Of a stretch of 9,059 nucleotides of DNA, positions 1-6,502 are shown piece after piece (the stretch's first letter is position 1; each line of letters begins with the position of its first letter). The stretch spans positions 1 through 9,059 of the forward strand of contig CAMYPV010000049.1 in assembly GCA_947293975.1 (NCBI GenBank), written 5' to 3'. The notes below the pieces were generated by a model, which worked only from the letters and a program-made list of their open reading frames with translations, ran no database searches and had not been told where the DNA came from. Source of the stretch: an uncultured Ezakiella sp. (GTDB taxonomy: Bacteria; Bacillota; Clostridia; Tissierellales; Peptoniphilaceae). The translations under genes and the position numbers were made by a program.

Positions 1-776
1 CAAGTTCTGGAAAAACAACTACGGCTCAAAAACTTAAAATATATTTTAAGATGCGTGGAGTAAATGCTGTTGAAATTTCTACAGATGATTATTTTATTGA
101 TAGAGAACATACTCCTAAAAAAGCTAATGGCGATTATGACTTTGAGTCAATATACGCTGTTGATATAAAAAAATTAAATGAGGATATAATGGAGTTAATA
201 GAAACTGGTGAAATAGACAGAATTATATTTGATTTTATAGAAGGTCGTGGCAAAAAAACTGGAGAGAAAATAAAATTAGGTGAGAGAGATATCATAATTA
301 TAGAAGGAATACATGCTTTAAATCCTATTTTAAGTTCGGAAATTCCTGAAAGAAATAAGTTTAAAATATATTTGTCAGCATTAACCACTATGAATATTGA
401 TGCTTTAAATAGATTGTCAACGACTGATGTTAGATTTTTAAGAAGGCTGGTAAGGGATGTAAGGACAAGAGGTAGAAATGTATCAACTGCACTTGCAGAG
501 TGGAAGAATGTAAGAGAAGGAGAAGATAAATACGTATTTCCATTTCAAGAGGAAGCAGATGTTGTAATTAATACAAGCTTGCTTTATGAAATTGCGATAA
601 TAAAAAAGCACGCTTTAAAACTACTTAAAGACGTGCCTGATTATGATAAAAATTTTGTTAGAGCAAACCGTTTAATTGATACACTTAATTATTTTAAATC
701 AATAGAAAACGATGACATTGTACCAAATACATCAATATTAAGAGAATTTATTGGTGGCTCTGTTTTTGAAGAATAA
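1..776 (+). CDS. Nucleoside kinase (uridine kinase-like), 5' end outside window
   Basis: Phosphorylates a nucleoside, probably uridine or cytidine, in cytosolic salvage; the exact substrate cannot be read from sequence. The frame is open from base 3 with no stop, so the gene starts before the window and the ATG at 51 is internal. The first visible residues, SSGKTT, are the end of a Walker A loop of the GPSSSGKTT type. Further on come a DDYF motif, an IIEGIH strand with the acidic Walker B-like end, the stretch NRLSTTDVRFLRRLVRD, and the C-terminal signature SILREFIGGS. These match the C-terminal PRK/uridine-kinase domain of a clostridial family of about 550 residues that usually carries an N-terminal TGS-type region. 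That part would lie upstream and is not seen; 257 residues are visible. It converges on the helicase gene with no intergenic base. Short stand-alone Udk is less likely, given the conserved C-terminal tail. Confidence 0.88.
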   Translation, partial: SSGKTTTAQKLKIYFKMRGVNAVEISTDDYFIDREHTPKKANGDYDFESIYAVDIKKLNEDIMELIETGEIDRIIFDFIEGRGKKTGEKIKLGERDIIIIEGIHALNPILSSEIPERNKFKIYLSALTTMNIDALNRLSTTDVRFLRRLVRDVRTRGRNVSTALAEWKNVREGEDKYVFPFQEEADVVINTSLLYEIAIIKKHALKLLKDVPDYDKNFVRANRLIDTLNYFKSIENDDIVPNTSILREFIGGSVFEE

Positions 777-2588
777 TTATTTTAAGTCGTTAAAAAATCT
801 GGTAACGCGAACTTTTTCATTGGCATCTTCACGATATGCGTATAGAAATAGATTTTCTTTTGCTCTTGTCATGCCGACATATAAAAGGCGCCGTTCTTCT
901 TCAAGGTCGTCTTTTAAAAGGTTGTTTCCAGGTATTTCGCTTTCGATTAAATCAATTAAAAAAACATTGTCAAATTCAAGCCCCTTTGATGAGTGCATTG
1001 AAAGAAGTACTACATCTGAGTCATTTTCGTTAAGTGCTAACTGTTCAAGATATTTTAGTCTTGGAAGAAATTGTTCGATATTATAATCATTTGAGATATA
1101 CACAATTGTATTAAAAATTCTCATTAAACTATCAAGTCCACGAGATTGTTCTCGCTTGGACTTTTTTAAATACTCTAAATAACCGCAGTTGTTTAGCAGA
1201 ATATCAAGTCCTCTCTTCTTAAAATTTGCAACTGCAAGTCGTAAATTTAATTTAAGATTTTCAAGTATTTCTCGTTTATATTCTGGTAGATTTGGTATTG
1301 CCAATATTTTATCGATAGAATGTTCCTGCGGATTAAATCTTGCTTCTTGAATTTCTGCTTTTGAAACATATCCGCTAAGTTTATAATACATGCGCGTGTA
1401 TAAATCAAAGTTATTTGGTTCAAGCATAAAAGATACTATATCTACAATATCTCTAAAGACACTTGATCTGAAGAAATCAGTATTGTGATCTCTTAGGTTA
1501 AATCCGATCATATTTCTATCAAGTGCCTCCATCATTCCTACACTCGAAAGATTTTTTCGATATATTATTGCTTTTTCTCCGTTGGAGGATTTTATATCAT
1601 TTATTATTGAATTATACTGATCTACTCTTGTTTTTAGAACATTTACCTTTACCTTAGACTTTTTGCCTCTATTTGATTCTAAATCTTTTTGATATCTAAA
1701 TTTATTATTTTTTATTAGTCTGTTTGCAGAGCTCACTATTTCATAATAAGAACGGTAATTGACTTGCAGATAAATTATTTTTGCGTTTGTGAATTCGTAA
1801 TCAAATTTCATTAACATATAGGGGCTTGCACCTCTAAATTTATATATGCTTTGATCATCATCTGCAACTACAAATAGATTTTGATTTCTATCTAATAATA
1901 ATTTTATAATATCCCATTGAATATCTGATGTGTCTTGAGCTTCATCTAATAAAATGTATTTAAATTGTGATTTGAAATTATTTTTAAATTCCTTATCTTC
2001 AGACAATATTTTCTTTGCCTCTATTAATAGGTCATCAAAGTCAAAAAGATTATTAGATTTCAATACGTGATCATAATTGTCGTAGTATTTTTTTAGATTT
2101 TTAACTGCAAGCTCATCCTCTACAAGATTATTAATCTCAATTATATTTTTGCATTTAATAGTTGAGATAGCAGATAAAACTTTTTTATAATTATCCAAGT
2201 CAATGTTCGAAAAATATATTTCTTTATATACGGAGTTTATTGCTTCAAATCTTAATTTTGAAAACATTTCATCCTCAACCATATTGAATGGGGCGTTGAT
2301 CATTCTTCTGTATTTCATGACAATTTCAAAACATAGTGAGTGAATAGTCCTAATATTGTTAAAATTACTTGTTTTTGAAAACTGTCTTAATCTTTTTCGC
2401 ATGTCATTTGCACTTGCTTTAGAAAATGTCAATGCTAAAATATTTGACGGACTAACTTTATGATTATTAATCAAATTTAAAATACGATTAATAAGTATTG
2501 TGGTTTTTCCGGCGCCTGGGACGGCAAGAACAAGACAAGGACCATTTAAATGTTTGATTGCTTGAGTTTGTGATTTTGAAAATTCCAT
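777..2588 (-). CDS. UvrD/PcrA/Rep-like superfamily 1A DNA helicase, compact form
   Basis: ATP-dependent 3'-5' DNA translocase/helicase, by family knowledge acting in repair or in clearing replication blocks. All SF1A motifs are present in order: Q-motif glutamine Q7, Walker A PGAGKTT (24-30), motif Ia TFSKASA (54-60), motif II DEAQD (215-219), motif III ADDDQSIYKFRGA (242-254), motif IV LQVNYRS (274-280), motif V SMHSSKGLEF (530-539) and motif VI LYVGMTRA with the arginine finger R575. It is complete and intact, but at 603 residues it is shorter than typical PcrA/UvrD (about 720). It lacks the extended C-terminal tail, and the 1B/2B inserts look reduced, so it is probably a paralogue and not the main PcrA. 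The ATG start is secure because the Q motif begins at residue 3 and the next methionine is at 63, beyond Walker A. No Shine-Dalgarno sequence precedes the ATG (see promoter entry). It is divergent from the MBL-fold gene. Confidence 0.93.
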   Translation of the reverse strand: MEFSKSQTQAIKHLNGPCLVLAVPGAGKTTILINRILNLINNHKVSPSNILALTFSKASANDMRKRLRQFSKTSNFNNIRTIHSLCFEIVMKYRRMINAPFNMVEDEMFSKLRFEAINSVYKEIYFSNIDLDNYKKVLSAISTIKCKNIIEINNLVEDELAVKNLKKYYDNYDHVLKSNNLFDFDDLLIEAKKILSEDKEFKNNFKSQFKYILLDEAQDTSDIQWDIIKLLLDRNQNLFVVADDDQSIYKFRGASPYMLMKFDYEFTNAKIIYLQVNYRSYYEIVSSANRLIKNNKFRYQKDLESNRGKKSKVKVNVLKTRVDQYNSIINDIKSSNGEKAIIYRKNLSSVGMMEALDRNMIGFNLRDHNTDFFRSSVFRDIVDIVSFMLEPNNFDLYTRMYYKLSGYVSKAEIQEARFNPQEHSIDKILAIPNLPEYKREILENLKLNLRLAVANFKKRGLDILLNNCGYLEYLKKSKREQSRGLDSLMRIFNTIVYISNDYNIEQFLPRLKYLEQLALNENDSDVVLLSMHSSKGLEFDNVFLIDLIESEIPGNNLLKDDLEEERRLLYVGMTRAKENLFLYAYREDANEKVRVTRFFNDLK

Positions 2589-2594
2589 AACAAT

Positions 2595-2623
2595 ATTATA
2601 ATCTATAAAACATAAGTTGTCTA
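2595..2623 (-). promoter_or_regulatory. Sigma-A-type promoter of the helicase gene, predicted leaderless
   Basis: On the minus strand a -35 box TAGACA (2623-2618, 5 of 6 matches to TTGACA) is followed by a 17-bp spacer and a perfect TATAAT -10 box (2600-2595). Only six bases, ATTGTT, separate the -10 box from the ATG at 2588. A start point at the usual distance would therefore be the A of the ATG or a base beside it, giving an mRNA with no 5' leader. This agrees with the lack of any purine-rich ribosome binding site in front of the gene. Box matches and spacing are seen directly; leaderless initiation is inferred. Confidence 0.7.
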
Positions 2624-2629
2624 ATCTTC

Positions 2630-2658
2630 TTGAAAATTACATATAAAAACAGTATAAT
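2630..2658 (+). promoter_or_regulatory. Sigma-A-type promoter of the MBL-hemZ-aspS-tcdA-rseC operon
   Basis: The -35 box TTGAAA (2630-2635, 5 of 6) and the perfect -10 box TATAAT (2653-2658) are 17 bp apart. Transcription should start near 2665, leaving a leader of only about 11 nt before the ATG at 2676, made up almost entirely of the Shine-Dalgarno sequence. The -35 box lies 6 bp from the -35 box of the divergent helicase promoter. No other strong promoter or terminator is evident until 7562, so this one probably drives all five downstream genes. Confidence 0.75.
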
Positions 2659-2665
2659 ATACTGT
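2649..2665. promoter_or_regulatory. Perfect 17-bp palindrome over -10 box and start site; candidate operator
   Basis: ACAGTATAATATACTGT has two perfect 8-bp arms around a central A at 2657. It contains the whole -10 box and reaches the predicted start point of the rightward promoter. Most of it lies upstream of the transcript, so it would act as DNA and not as an RNA hairpin. The position suits a dimeric repressor that blocks polymerase. The sequence does not match an operator I can name with confidence. AT-rich promoters give weak dyads by chance, but 8-bp arms that include G-C pairs are uncommon. Confidence 0.5.
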
Positions 2666-2670
2666 GGAGG
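2666..2670 (+). promoter_or_regulatory. Ribosome binding site that sets the MBL-fold gene start
   Basis: GGAGG lies 5 nt before the ATG at 2676. A GTG at 2664 is in frame and would add four residues, but it would sit at or before the predicted transcription start and overlap this ribosome binding site. The ATG is therefore chosen. Confidence 0.85.
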
Positions 2671-2675
2671 AAGAT

Positions 2676-3302
2676 ATGGAAATTATTAGAAAAAATTTAG
2701 GAATATATGGTGCAAATACCTATATCATTTTCGATGAAAATAAAAAAGCAATTGTAATAGATTGTGGCGGAGATCATGATGATGTAGTCAAAATTCTAAA
2801 TGAAAAAAATCTAGTCCTAGAAGCAATAGTTTTAACTCATGGTCATTTTGATCATATTGGCGGAGTGAATAAACTAAGAGAAGCGACAGGCGCAAAGGTT
2901 TATGGTGCTCAATATGAAAGAGATTTGTTTGATAATGCCGATCATAATTTATCGACATCTACATTGCTTGGACCTATAACAGTTAAATGTGATTATTATT
3001 TTGATGATGGAGATACATTAGAATTTACACCAATTAAATTACAAGTAATGCACACACCTGGTCATACTGAAGGTGGAAGTGTATTTTTTGGAAACAATCA
3101 TTTGTTTACTGGAGATACACTATTTAATATGAGTTGTGGACGCACCGATTTATATTCTGGCAATCAACAGAAACTTGAAGATTCTCTTAGAAAAATTGCT
3201 GTTAGTTTTCCAGATAGTGCTATTGTATGTCCTGGTCATGGTCCTACAAGCACTCTTAAATTTGAAAAAGAAAATAATCCATATTTGACAAGATTATTAT
3301 GA
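2676..3302 (+). CDS. MBL-fold metallo-hydrolase, glyoxalase II-like
   Basis: A cytosolic two-metal hydrolase of the metallo-beta-lactamase fold; its substrate is unknown. The 208 residues carry the full metal-ligand set: THGHFDH (54-60), HTPGH with H130 (126-130), the bridging aspartate in FTGDTLF (D147) and the PGHG histidine H188. GRTD (155-158) and the short length match the small glyoxalase II-like group typified by Bacillus YqgX, which lacks the long C-terminal helical domain of classical glyoxalase II. Thioester hydrolysis, for example of S-lactoyl thiols, is possible but not shown. The ATG at 2676 follows a GGAGG site. The stop overlaps the hemZ start as ATGA, and the gene leads an operon with hemZ and aspS, an arrangement familiar from clostridial genomes, where an MBL-fold gene often precedes hemZ. 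That context does not fix the substrate. Confidence 0.92.
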   Translation: MEIIRKNLGIYGANTYIIFDENKKAIVIDCGGDHDDVVKILNEKNLVLEAIVLTHGHFDHIGGVNKLREATGAKVYGAQYERDLFDNADHNLSTSTLLGPITVKCDYYFDDGDTLEFTPIKLQVMHTPGHTEGGSVFFGNNHLFTGDTLFNMSCGRTDLYSGNQQKLEDSLRKIAVSFPDSAIVCPGHGPTSTLKFEKENNPYLTRLL

Positions 3303-4717
3303 TAGATATCATTGCAAAAGGCTTTGATATTAGACCTGCTCACTTAAATATGTTAAGAGCAGCAATTGGATATGAAGATTTTGAATTATTTAAACCCGAC
3401 TCAAAACTTGAATTAGTTTTAGACAATAAAAAAGTAAATGCTAAGTGGTATAATGAAGTTAATAATGAATCAATCGAAATAAATGTTGACAGACTTGATG
3501 ATGAAACGACTATTAAACTTGCAATATATCTTCTATTTAAAAAAATTAATGATGTAAACTTGCCATGGGGTATCTTGACAGGCATAAGACCAGTAAGGTA
3601 TTTAGAGGAGATAATTGAAAAGTATGGTGAAGACGGTGCCGAAGATTTATTTTTAAATTATTTTCATGTAAGCATAGATAATTATAAACTTATAAAGGAA
3701 ATCTTAAATACGCAGAATGATATTTTAAAAAGACGTAGGGATTCATACATTATTTATATTCACATACCTTATTGTCCTACAAGATGTAAATATTGTTCTT
3801 TTTCAGTTATAAATATGAGTGGGAAAGTTAGGCATGATGTTACAGAGTATGTGGATTATTTATTAAAAGAAATCGATGATTATAACGGCTATATGGATGA
3901 AAAGAAACCTATATCATTATATATTGGTGGAGGTACGCCATCTGTTCTTAATAGCGATGACATCAACAGAATTTTTGCTAAAATTAGAGAGAAATTTGGC
4001 GATGTTAGCGAGATAACTTTTGAAGCTGGGAGACCAGATACGATTAATAAAAATTTGCTAGATACATTGAAAAATAATAAAGTTACTCGTATAAGTGTAA
4101 ATCCACAAAGCTTGCATCAAAAAACACTTGATAGCATTGGTAGACTTCATAAAGTAGAAGATTTTTACAATGCATTTGAACTTTGTAAGGAATATGGTTT
4201 TGATATTAATACAGATGTAATTATTGGACTTAGCAAAGAGACGCAAGATGATGTAAAATATACAATAGATGAGTTGATAAAGCTTGAGCCAGATGATATT
4301 ACTATTCATAGCTTGGCGCTTAAAAATGGTTCTTATTATAAAATAAATGATGAAGAAATAGATTTGCACAAAGATATGAATAGCGCGTTTGAATATTGCA
4401 ATCAGTCTTTAATAAATGCAGGTTATAAACCTTATTATATGTATCGACAAAAACGTCAGATTGGCGATAATGCAAATATTGGATACACAAAATCTAGCTC
4501 ACTAAATATATTTAATATTTTGAGTATGGATGATAAATGCGATGTTCTTGCATTTGGGATGGGAGCAGTTAGCAAATTTACATCTGACGATGGAATTGTT
4601 GATAGAGTATTTGGTTTTAGGGACATAGATTATTATATAGATCATTACAGTGAATTAAATGTTTTAAAAGAAAAAACTGTTCAAAAAATAAAAAATTTAT
4701 TTAATATAAATAATTAG
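3299..4717 (+). CDS. hemZ: HemZ-type radical SAM protein (HemN/HemW superfamily)
   Basis: A radical S-adenosylmethionine enzyme annotated by family as oxygen-independent coproporphyrinogen III oxidase/dehydrogenase. The 472 residues begin with a region of about 150 residues specific to HemZ, including LPWGILTGIRPVRYL (88-102). The [4Fe-4S] cluster motif CPTRCKYCSF follows (C159, C163, C166), then the SAM-binding IGGGTPS (209-215) and a HemN-like C-terminal part with YRQKRQIGDNANIGY (382-396). The position of the fourth cysteine found in true HemN (CxxxCxxCxC) is F168, as in HemW heme chaperones, so decarboxylase activity is uncertain. No other heme-pathway gene is nearby. The start overlaps the MBL stop (ATGA) and has no Shine-Dalgarno sequence, which points to translational coupling. 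The TAG stop overlaps the aspS ribosome binding site. Family membership is sure; the heme role is tentative. Confidence 0.88.
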   Translation: MIDIIAKGFDIRPAHLNMLRAAIGYEDFELFKPDSKLELVLDNKKVNAKWYNEVNNESIEINVDRLDDETTIKLAIYLLFKKINDVNLPWGILTGIRPVRYLEEIIEKYGEDGAEDLFLNYFHVSIDNYKLIKEILNTQNDILKRRRDSYIIYIHIPYCPTRCKYCSFSVINMSGKVRHDVTEYVDYLLKEIDDYNGYMDEKKPISLYIGGGTPSVLNSDDINRIFAKIREKFGDVSEITFEAGRPDTINKNLLDTLKNNKVTRISVNPQSLHQKTLDSIGRLHKVEDFYNAFELCKEYGFDINTDVIIGLSKETQDDVKYTIDELIKLEPDDITIHSLALKNGSYYKINDEEIDLHKDMNSAFEYCNQSLINAGYKPYYMYRQKRQIGDNANIGYTKSSSLNIFNILSMDDKCDVLAFGMGAVSKFTSDDGIVDRVFGFRDIDYYIDHYSELNVLKEKTVQKIKNLFNINN

Positions 4718-4721
4718 GAGG
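4716..4721 (+). promoter_or_regulatory. Ribosome binding site of aspS, overlapping the hemZ stop
   Basis: A consensus AGGAGG lies 5 nt before the ATG at 4727, and its first two bases belong to the hemZ TAG stop. Ribosomes ending hemZ can therefore reload at once. The site favours the ATG at 4727 over the in-frame ATG at 4736, which would be 14 nt away. Confidence 0.85.
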
Positions 4722-4726
4722 AAATT

Positions 4727-6502
4727 ATGGAAACAATGGGTAAATTACGCCGCACTCATTATGCGGGTACACTTAGAAAAGAAAACATTGGTGAAGAAGT
4801 CATCTTAATGGGATGGGTTCAACGCTCTAGAAACTTAGGTAAATTAATTTTTACAGATATCAGAGATATTTCAGGAATATCACAAATTGTCTTTAACGAT
4901 GAGAATGTTGAACTTTTTGAAAAAGCAGAGGAACTTAAAAATGAATATGTAATTGCTGTAAGGGGCAATGTGCGTGAAAGAAGTTCAAAAAACGCTGAGC
5001 TAAGTACAGGTGATATTGAAGTTGAAGCTGTTGAATTAAGAATTTTGGACAAAGCAAATACTCCGCCGATTTATATTAAAGATGATGATAATGTTTCTGA
5101 AGAAATGAGACTAAAATATAAATATCTTGATTTAAGAAAACCTAGACTTCAAAACATATTAAAAGTAAGATCTAAGATGTGTAATATCATTAGAAACTTT
5201 TATTCAGAAAACGGATTTAATGAAATTGAAACACCAATTTTAGGAAAGAGCACACCTGAAGGGGCAAGAGACTATTTGGTTCCAAGTCGTATTCATGAAG
5301 GGGAGTTTTATGCTCTTCCACAAAGTCCACAAATCTATAAACAATTATTGATGATTGCAGGTATGGATAAATATTTCCAAATTGCAAAATGTTTTAGGGA
5401 CGAAGATTTAAGAGCAAATAGACAACCAGAATTTACACAAGTAGACGTCGAAATGAGCTTTGTTGACATGGACGATGTTATGAGTGTTCACGAAAGATTG
5501 TTCCAAAGATTATTTAAAGAGGTTATTGGTGTAGATTTAGAGCTTCCATTAAAGCAAATGCAATATAGTGAAGCCATGGAAAGATTCGGTGTTGATAAAC
5601 CAGATTTAAGATTTGGAATGGAACTTAAGAATGTAAATGAAATTTTTAAAGATTCTGAATTTAATGTATTTAAATCTACAATAGAATCGGGAAATGTTAT
5701 TAGAGCTATAAATGTTCCTGAAGGAAATGAAAAGATTAGCAAAAAGAAATTTAAAAAGCTTGAAGAATTTGTAAAAGATTTCAAAGCAAAAGGCTTAATT
5801 TACTTTAGATATGATGATGAAATGAGTTCATCTATTGATAAATTCGTCTCAGCTGAAGAAAAAGAAAAATTATTCAATGCAATGGATGCCAAAAAAGGTG
5901 ATATGGTGTTGTTGGTTGCTGATAAATATAGCGTTACATCTGCGGCACTTGGCAATTTGAGAAATTATCTTGCAAGAGAATGTAAACTACTTGATGAAGA
6001 TAAGTATTCTGTATTGTGGGTTGTAGACTTCCCATTATTTGAATATGATGAAGAAGCTCAAAGATATGTAGCTGTACACCACCCATTCACATCACCAAAA
6101 GACGGAGATGAAGACATTATGTTGACAGATCCTGCAAAATGCTTGTCAAAGACATATGACATTGTCATAAATGGTGAAGAAGTTGGGGGAGGAAGTATTA
6201 GAATTCACAACTCAAGCATTCAAGATAAAATGTTTGAAGCAATTGGATTTACAAAAGAAGAAGCTCTTAAACAATTCGGCTTCTTTATAGAAGCTCTAAG
6301 CTATGGAACTCCACCTCATGGCGGTATTGCACTTGGTCTTGATAGATGGATTCAATTATTTACAAAAACTCCTAACATCAGAGACGTTATTGCATTCCCT
6401 AAAACACAATCTGCATCTGATTTGATGAGTGATGCTCCTTCTGTTATAAGCGATAAGCAGTTAGAAGAGGTAAGTTTAAAAGTTGATATCAAAAAGAAAT
6501 AG
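4727..6502 (+). CDS. aspS: Aspartyl-tRNA synthetase, bacterial type
   Basis: Joins aspartate to tRNA-Asp in the cytosol using ATP. The 591 residues match the usual bacterial length of about 590. The N-terminal OB-fold anticodon-binding domain (about 1-110) includes GWVQRSRNLGKLIFTD. The class II catalytic core follows, with ARDYLVPSR (180-188), ALPQSPQIYKQLLM (196-209), motif 2 FRDEDLR (223-229), GGGSIRIH (487-494) and motif 3 GLDR (537-540). Between them lies the GAD insertion domain (roughly 285-420) typical of bacterial enzymes. The tail ends with IRDVIAFPKTQSASD. L37 in the anticodon domain aligns with the leucine of discriminating enzymes such as E. coli (L30), where nondiscriminating forms often have histidine; this suggests tRNA-Asp specificity but is not decisive. 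It lies 9 nt after hemZ and overlaps tcdA by 20 nt. There is no hisS beside it and no T-box leader. Confidence 0.97.
   Translation: METMGKLRRTHYAGTLRKENIGEEVILMGWVQRSRNLGKLIFTDIRDISGISQIVFNDENVELFEKAEELKNEYVIAVRGNVRERSSKNAELSTGDIEVEAVELRILDKANTPPIYIKDDDNVSEEMRLKYKYLDLRKPRLQNILKVRSKMCNIIRNFYSENGFNEIETPILGKSTPEGARDYLVPSRIHEGEFYALPQSPQIYKQLLMIAGMDKYFQIAKCFRDEDLRANRQPEFTQVDVEMSFVDMDDVMSVHERLFQRLFKEVIGVDLELPLKQMQYSEAMERFGVDKPDLRFGMELKNVNEIFKDSEFNVFKSTIESGNVIRAINVPEGNEKISKKKFKKLEEFVKDFKAKGLIYFRYDDEMSSSIDKFVSAEEKEKLFNAMDAKKGDMVLLVADKYSVTSAALGNLRNYLARECKLLDEDKYSVLWVVDFPLFEYDEEAQRYVAVHHPFTSPKDGDEDIMLTDPAKCLSKTYDIVINGEEVGGGSIRIHNSSIQDKMFEAIGFTKEEALKQFGFFIEALSYGTPPHGGIALGLDRWIQLFTKTPNIRDVIAFPKTQSASDLMSDAPSVISDKQLEEVSLKVDIKKK

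Noticed and set aside
751..1086. Plus-strand open frame of 111 codons (and a 65-codon one at 836-1033)
   Set aside because: Lies antisense to the conserved motif V/VI end of the helicase, has a serine- and arginine-rich composition typical of a shadow frame, and has no ribosome binding site.
2596..2613. Five-codon upstream reading frame (ATG at 2613 on the minus strand) before the helicase
   Set aside because: It lies upstream of the predicted transcription start and overlaps the -10 box, so it would not be transcribed; it also lacks a ribosome binding site.
4058..4369. Minus-strand open frame of 103 codons inside hemZ
   Set aside because: An antisense shadow of AT-rich coding DNA; it is full of Ile, Phe and Tyr without domain features, and the hemZ protein in this region is well conserved.
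4678..4710. TATAAA at 4705-4710 as an internal aspS promoter
   Set aside because: No acceptable -35 box at 16-18 bp, and AT-rich 3' coding ends yield such boxes by chance. Weak internal initiation cannot be excluded.
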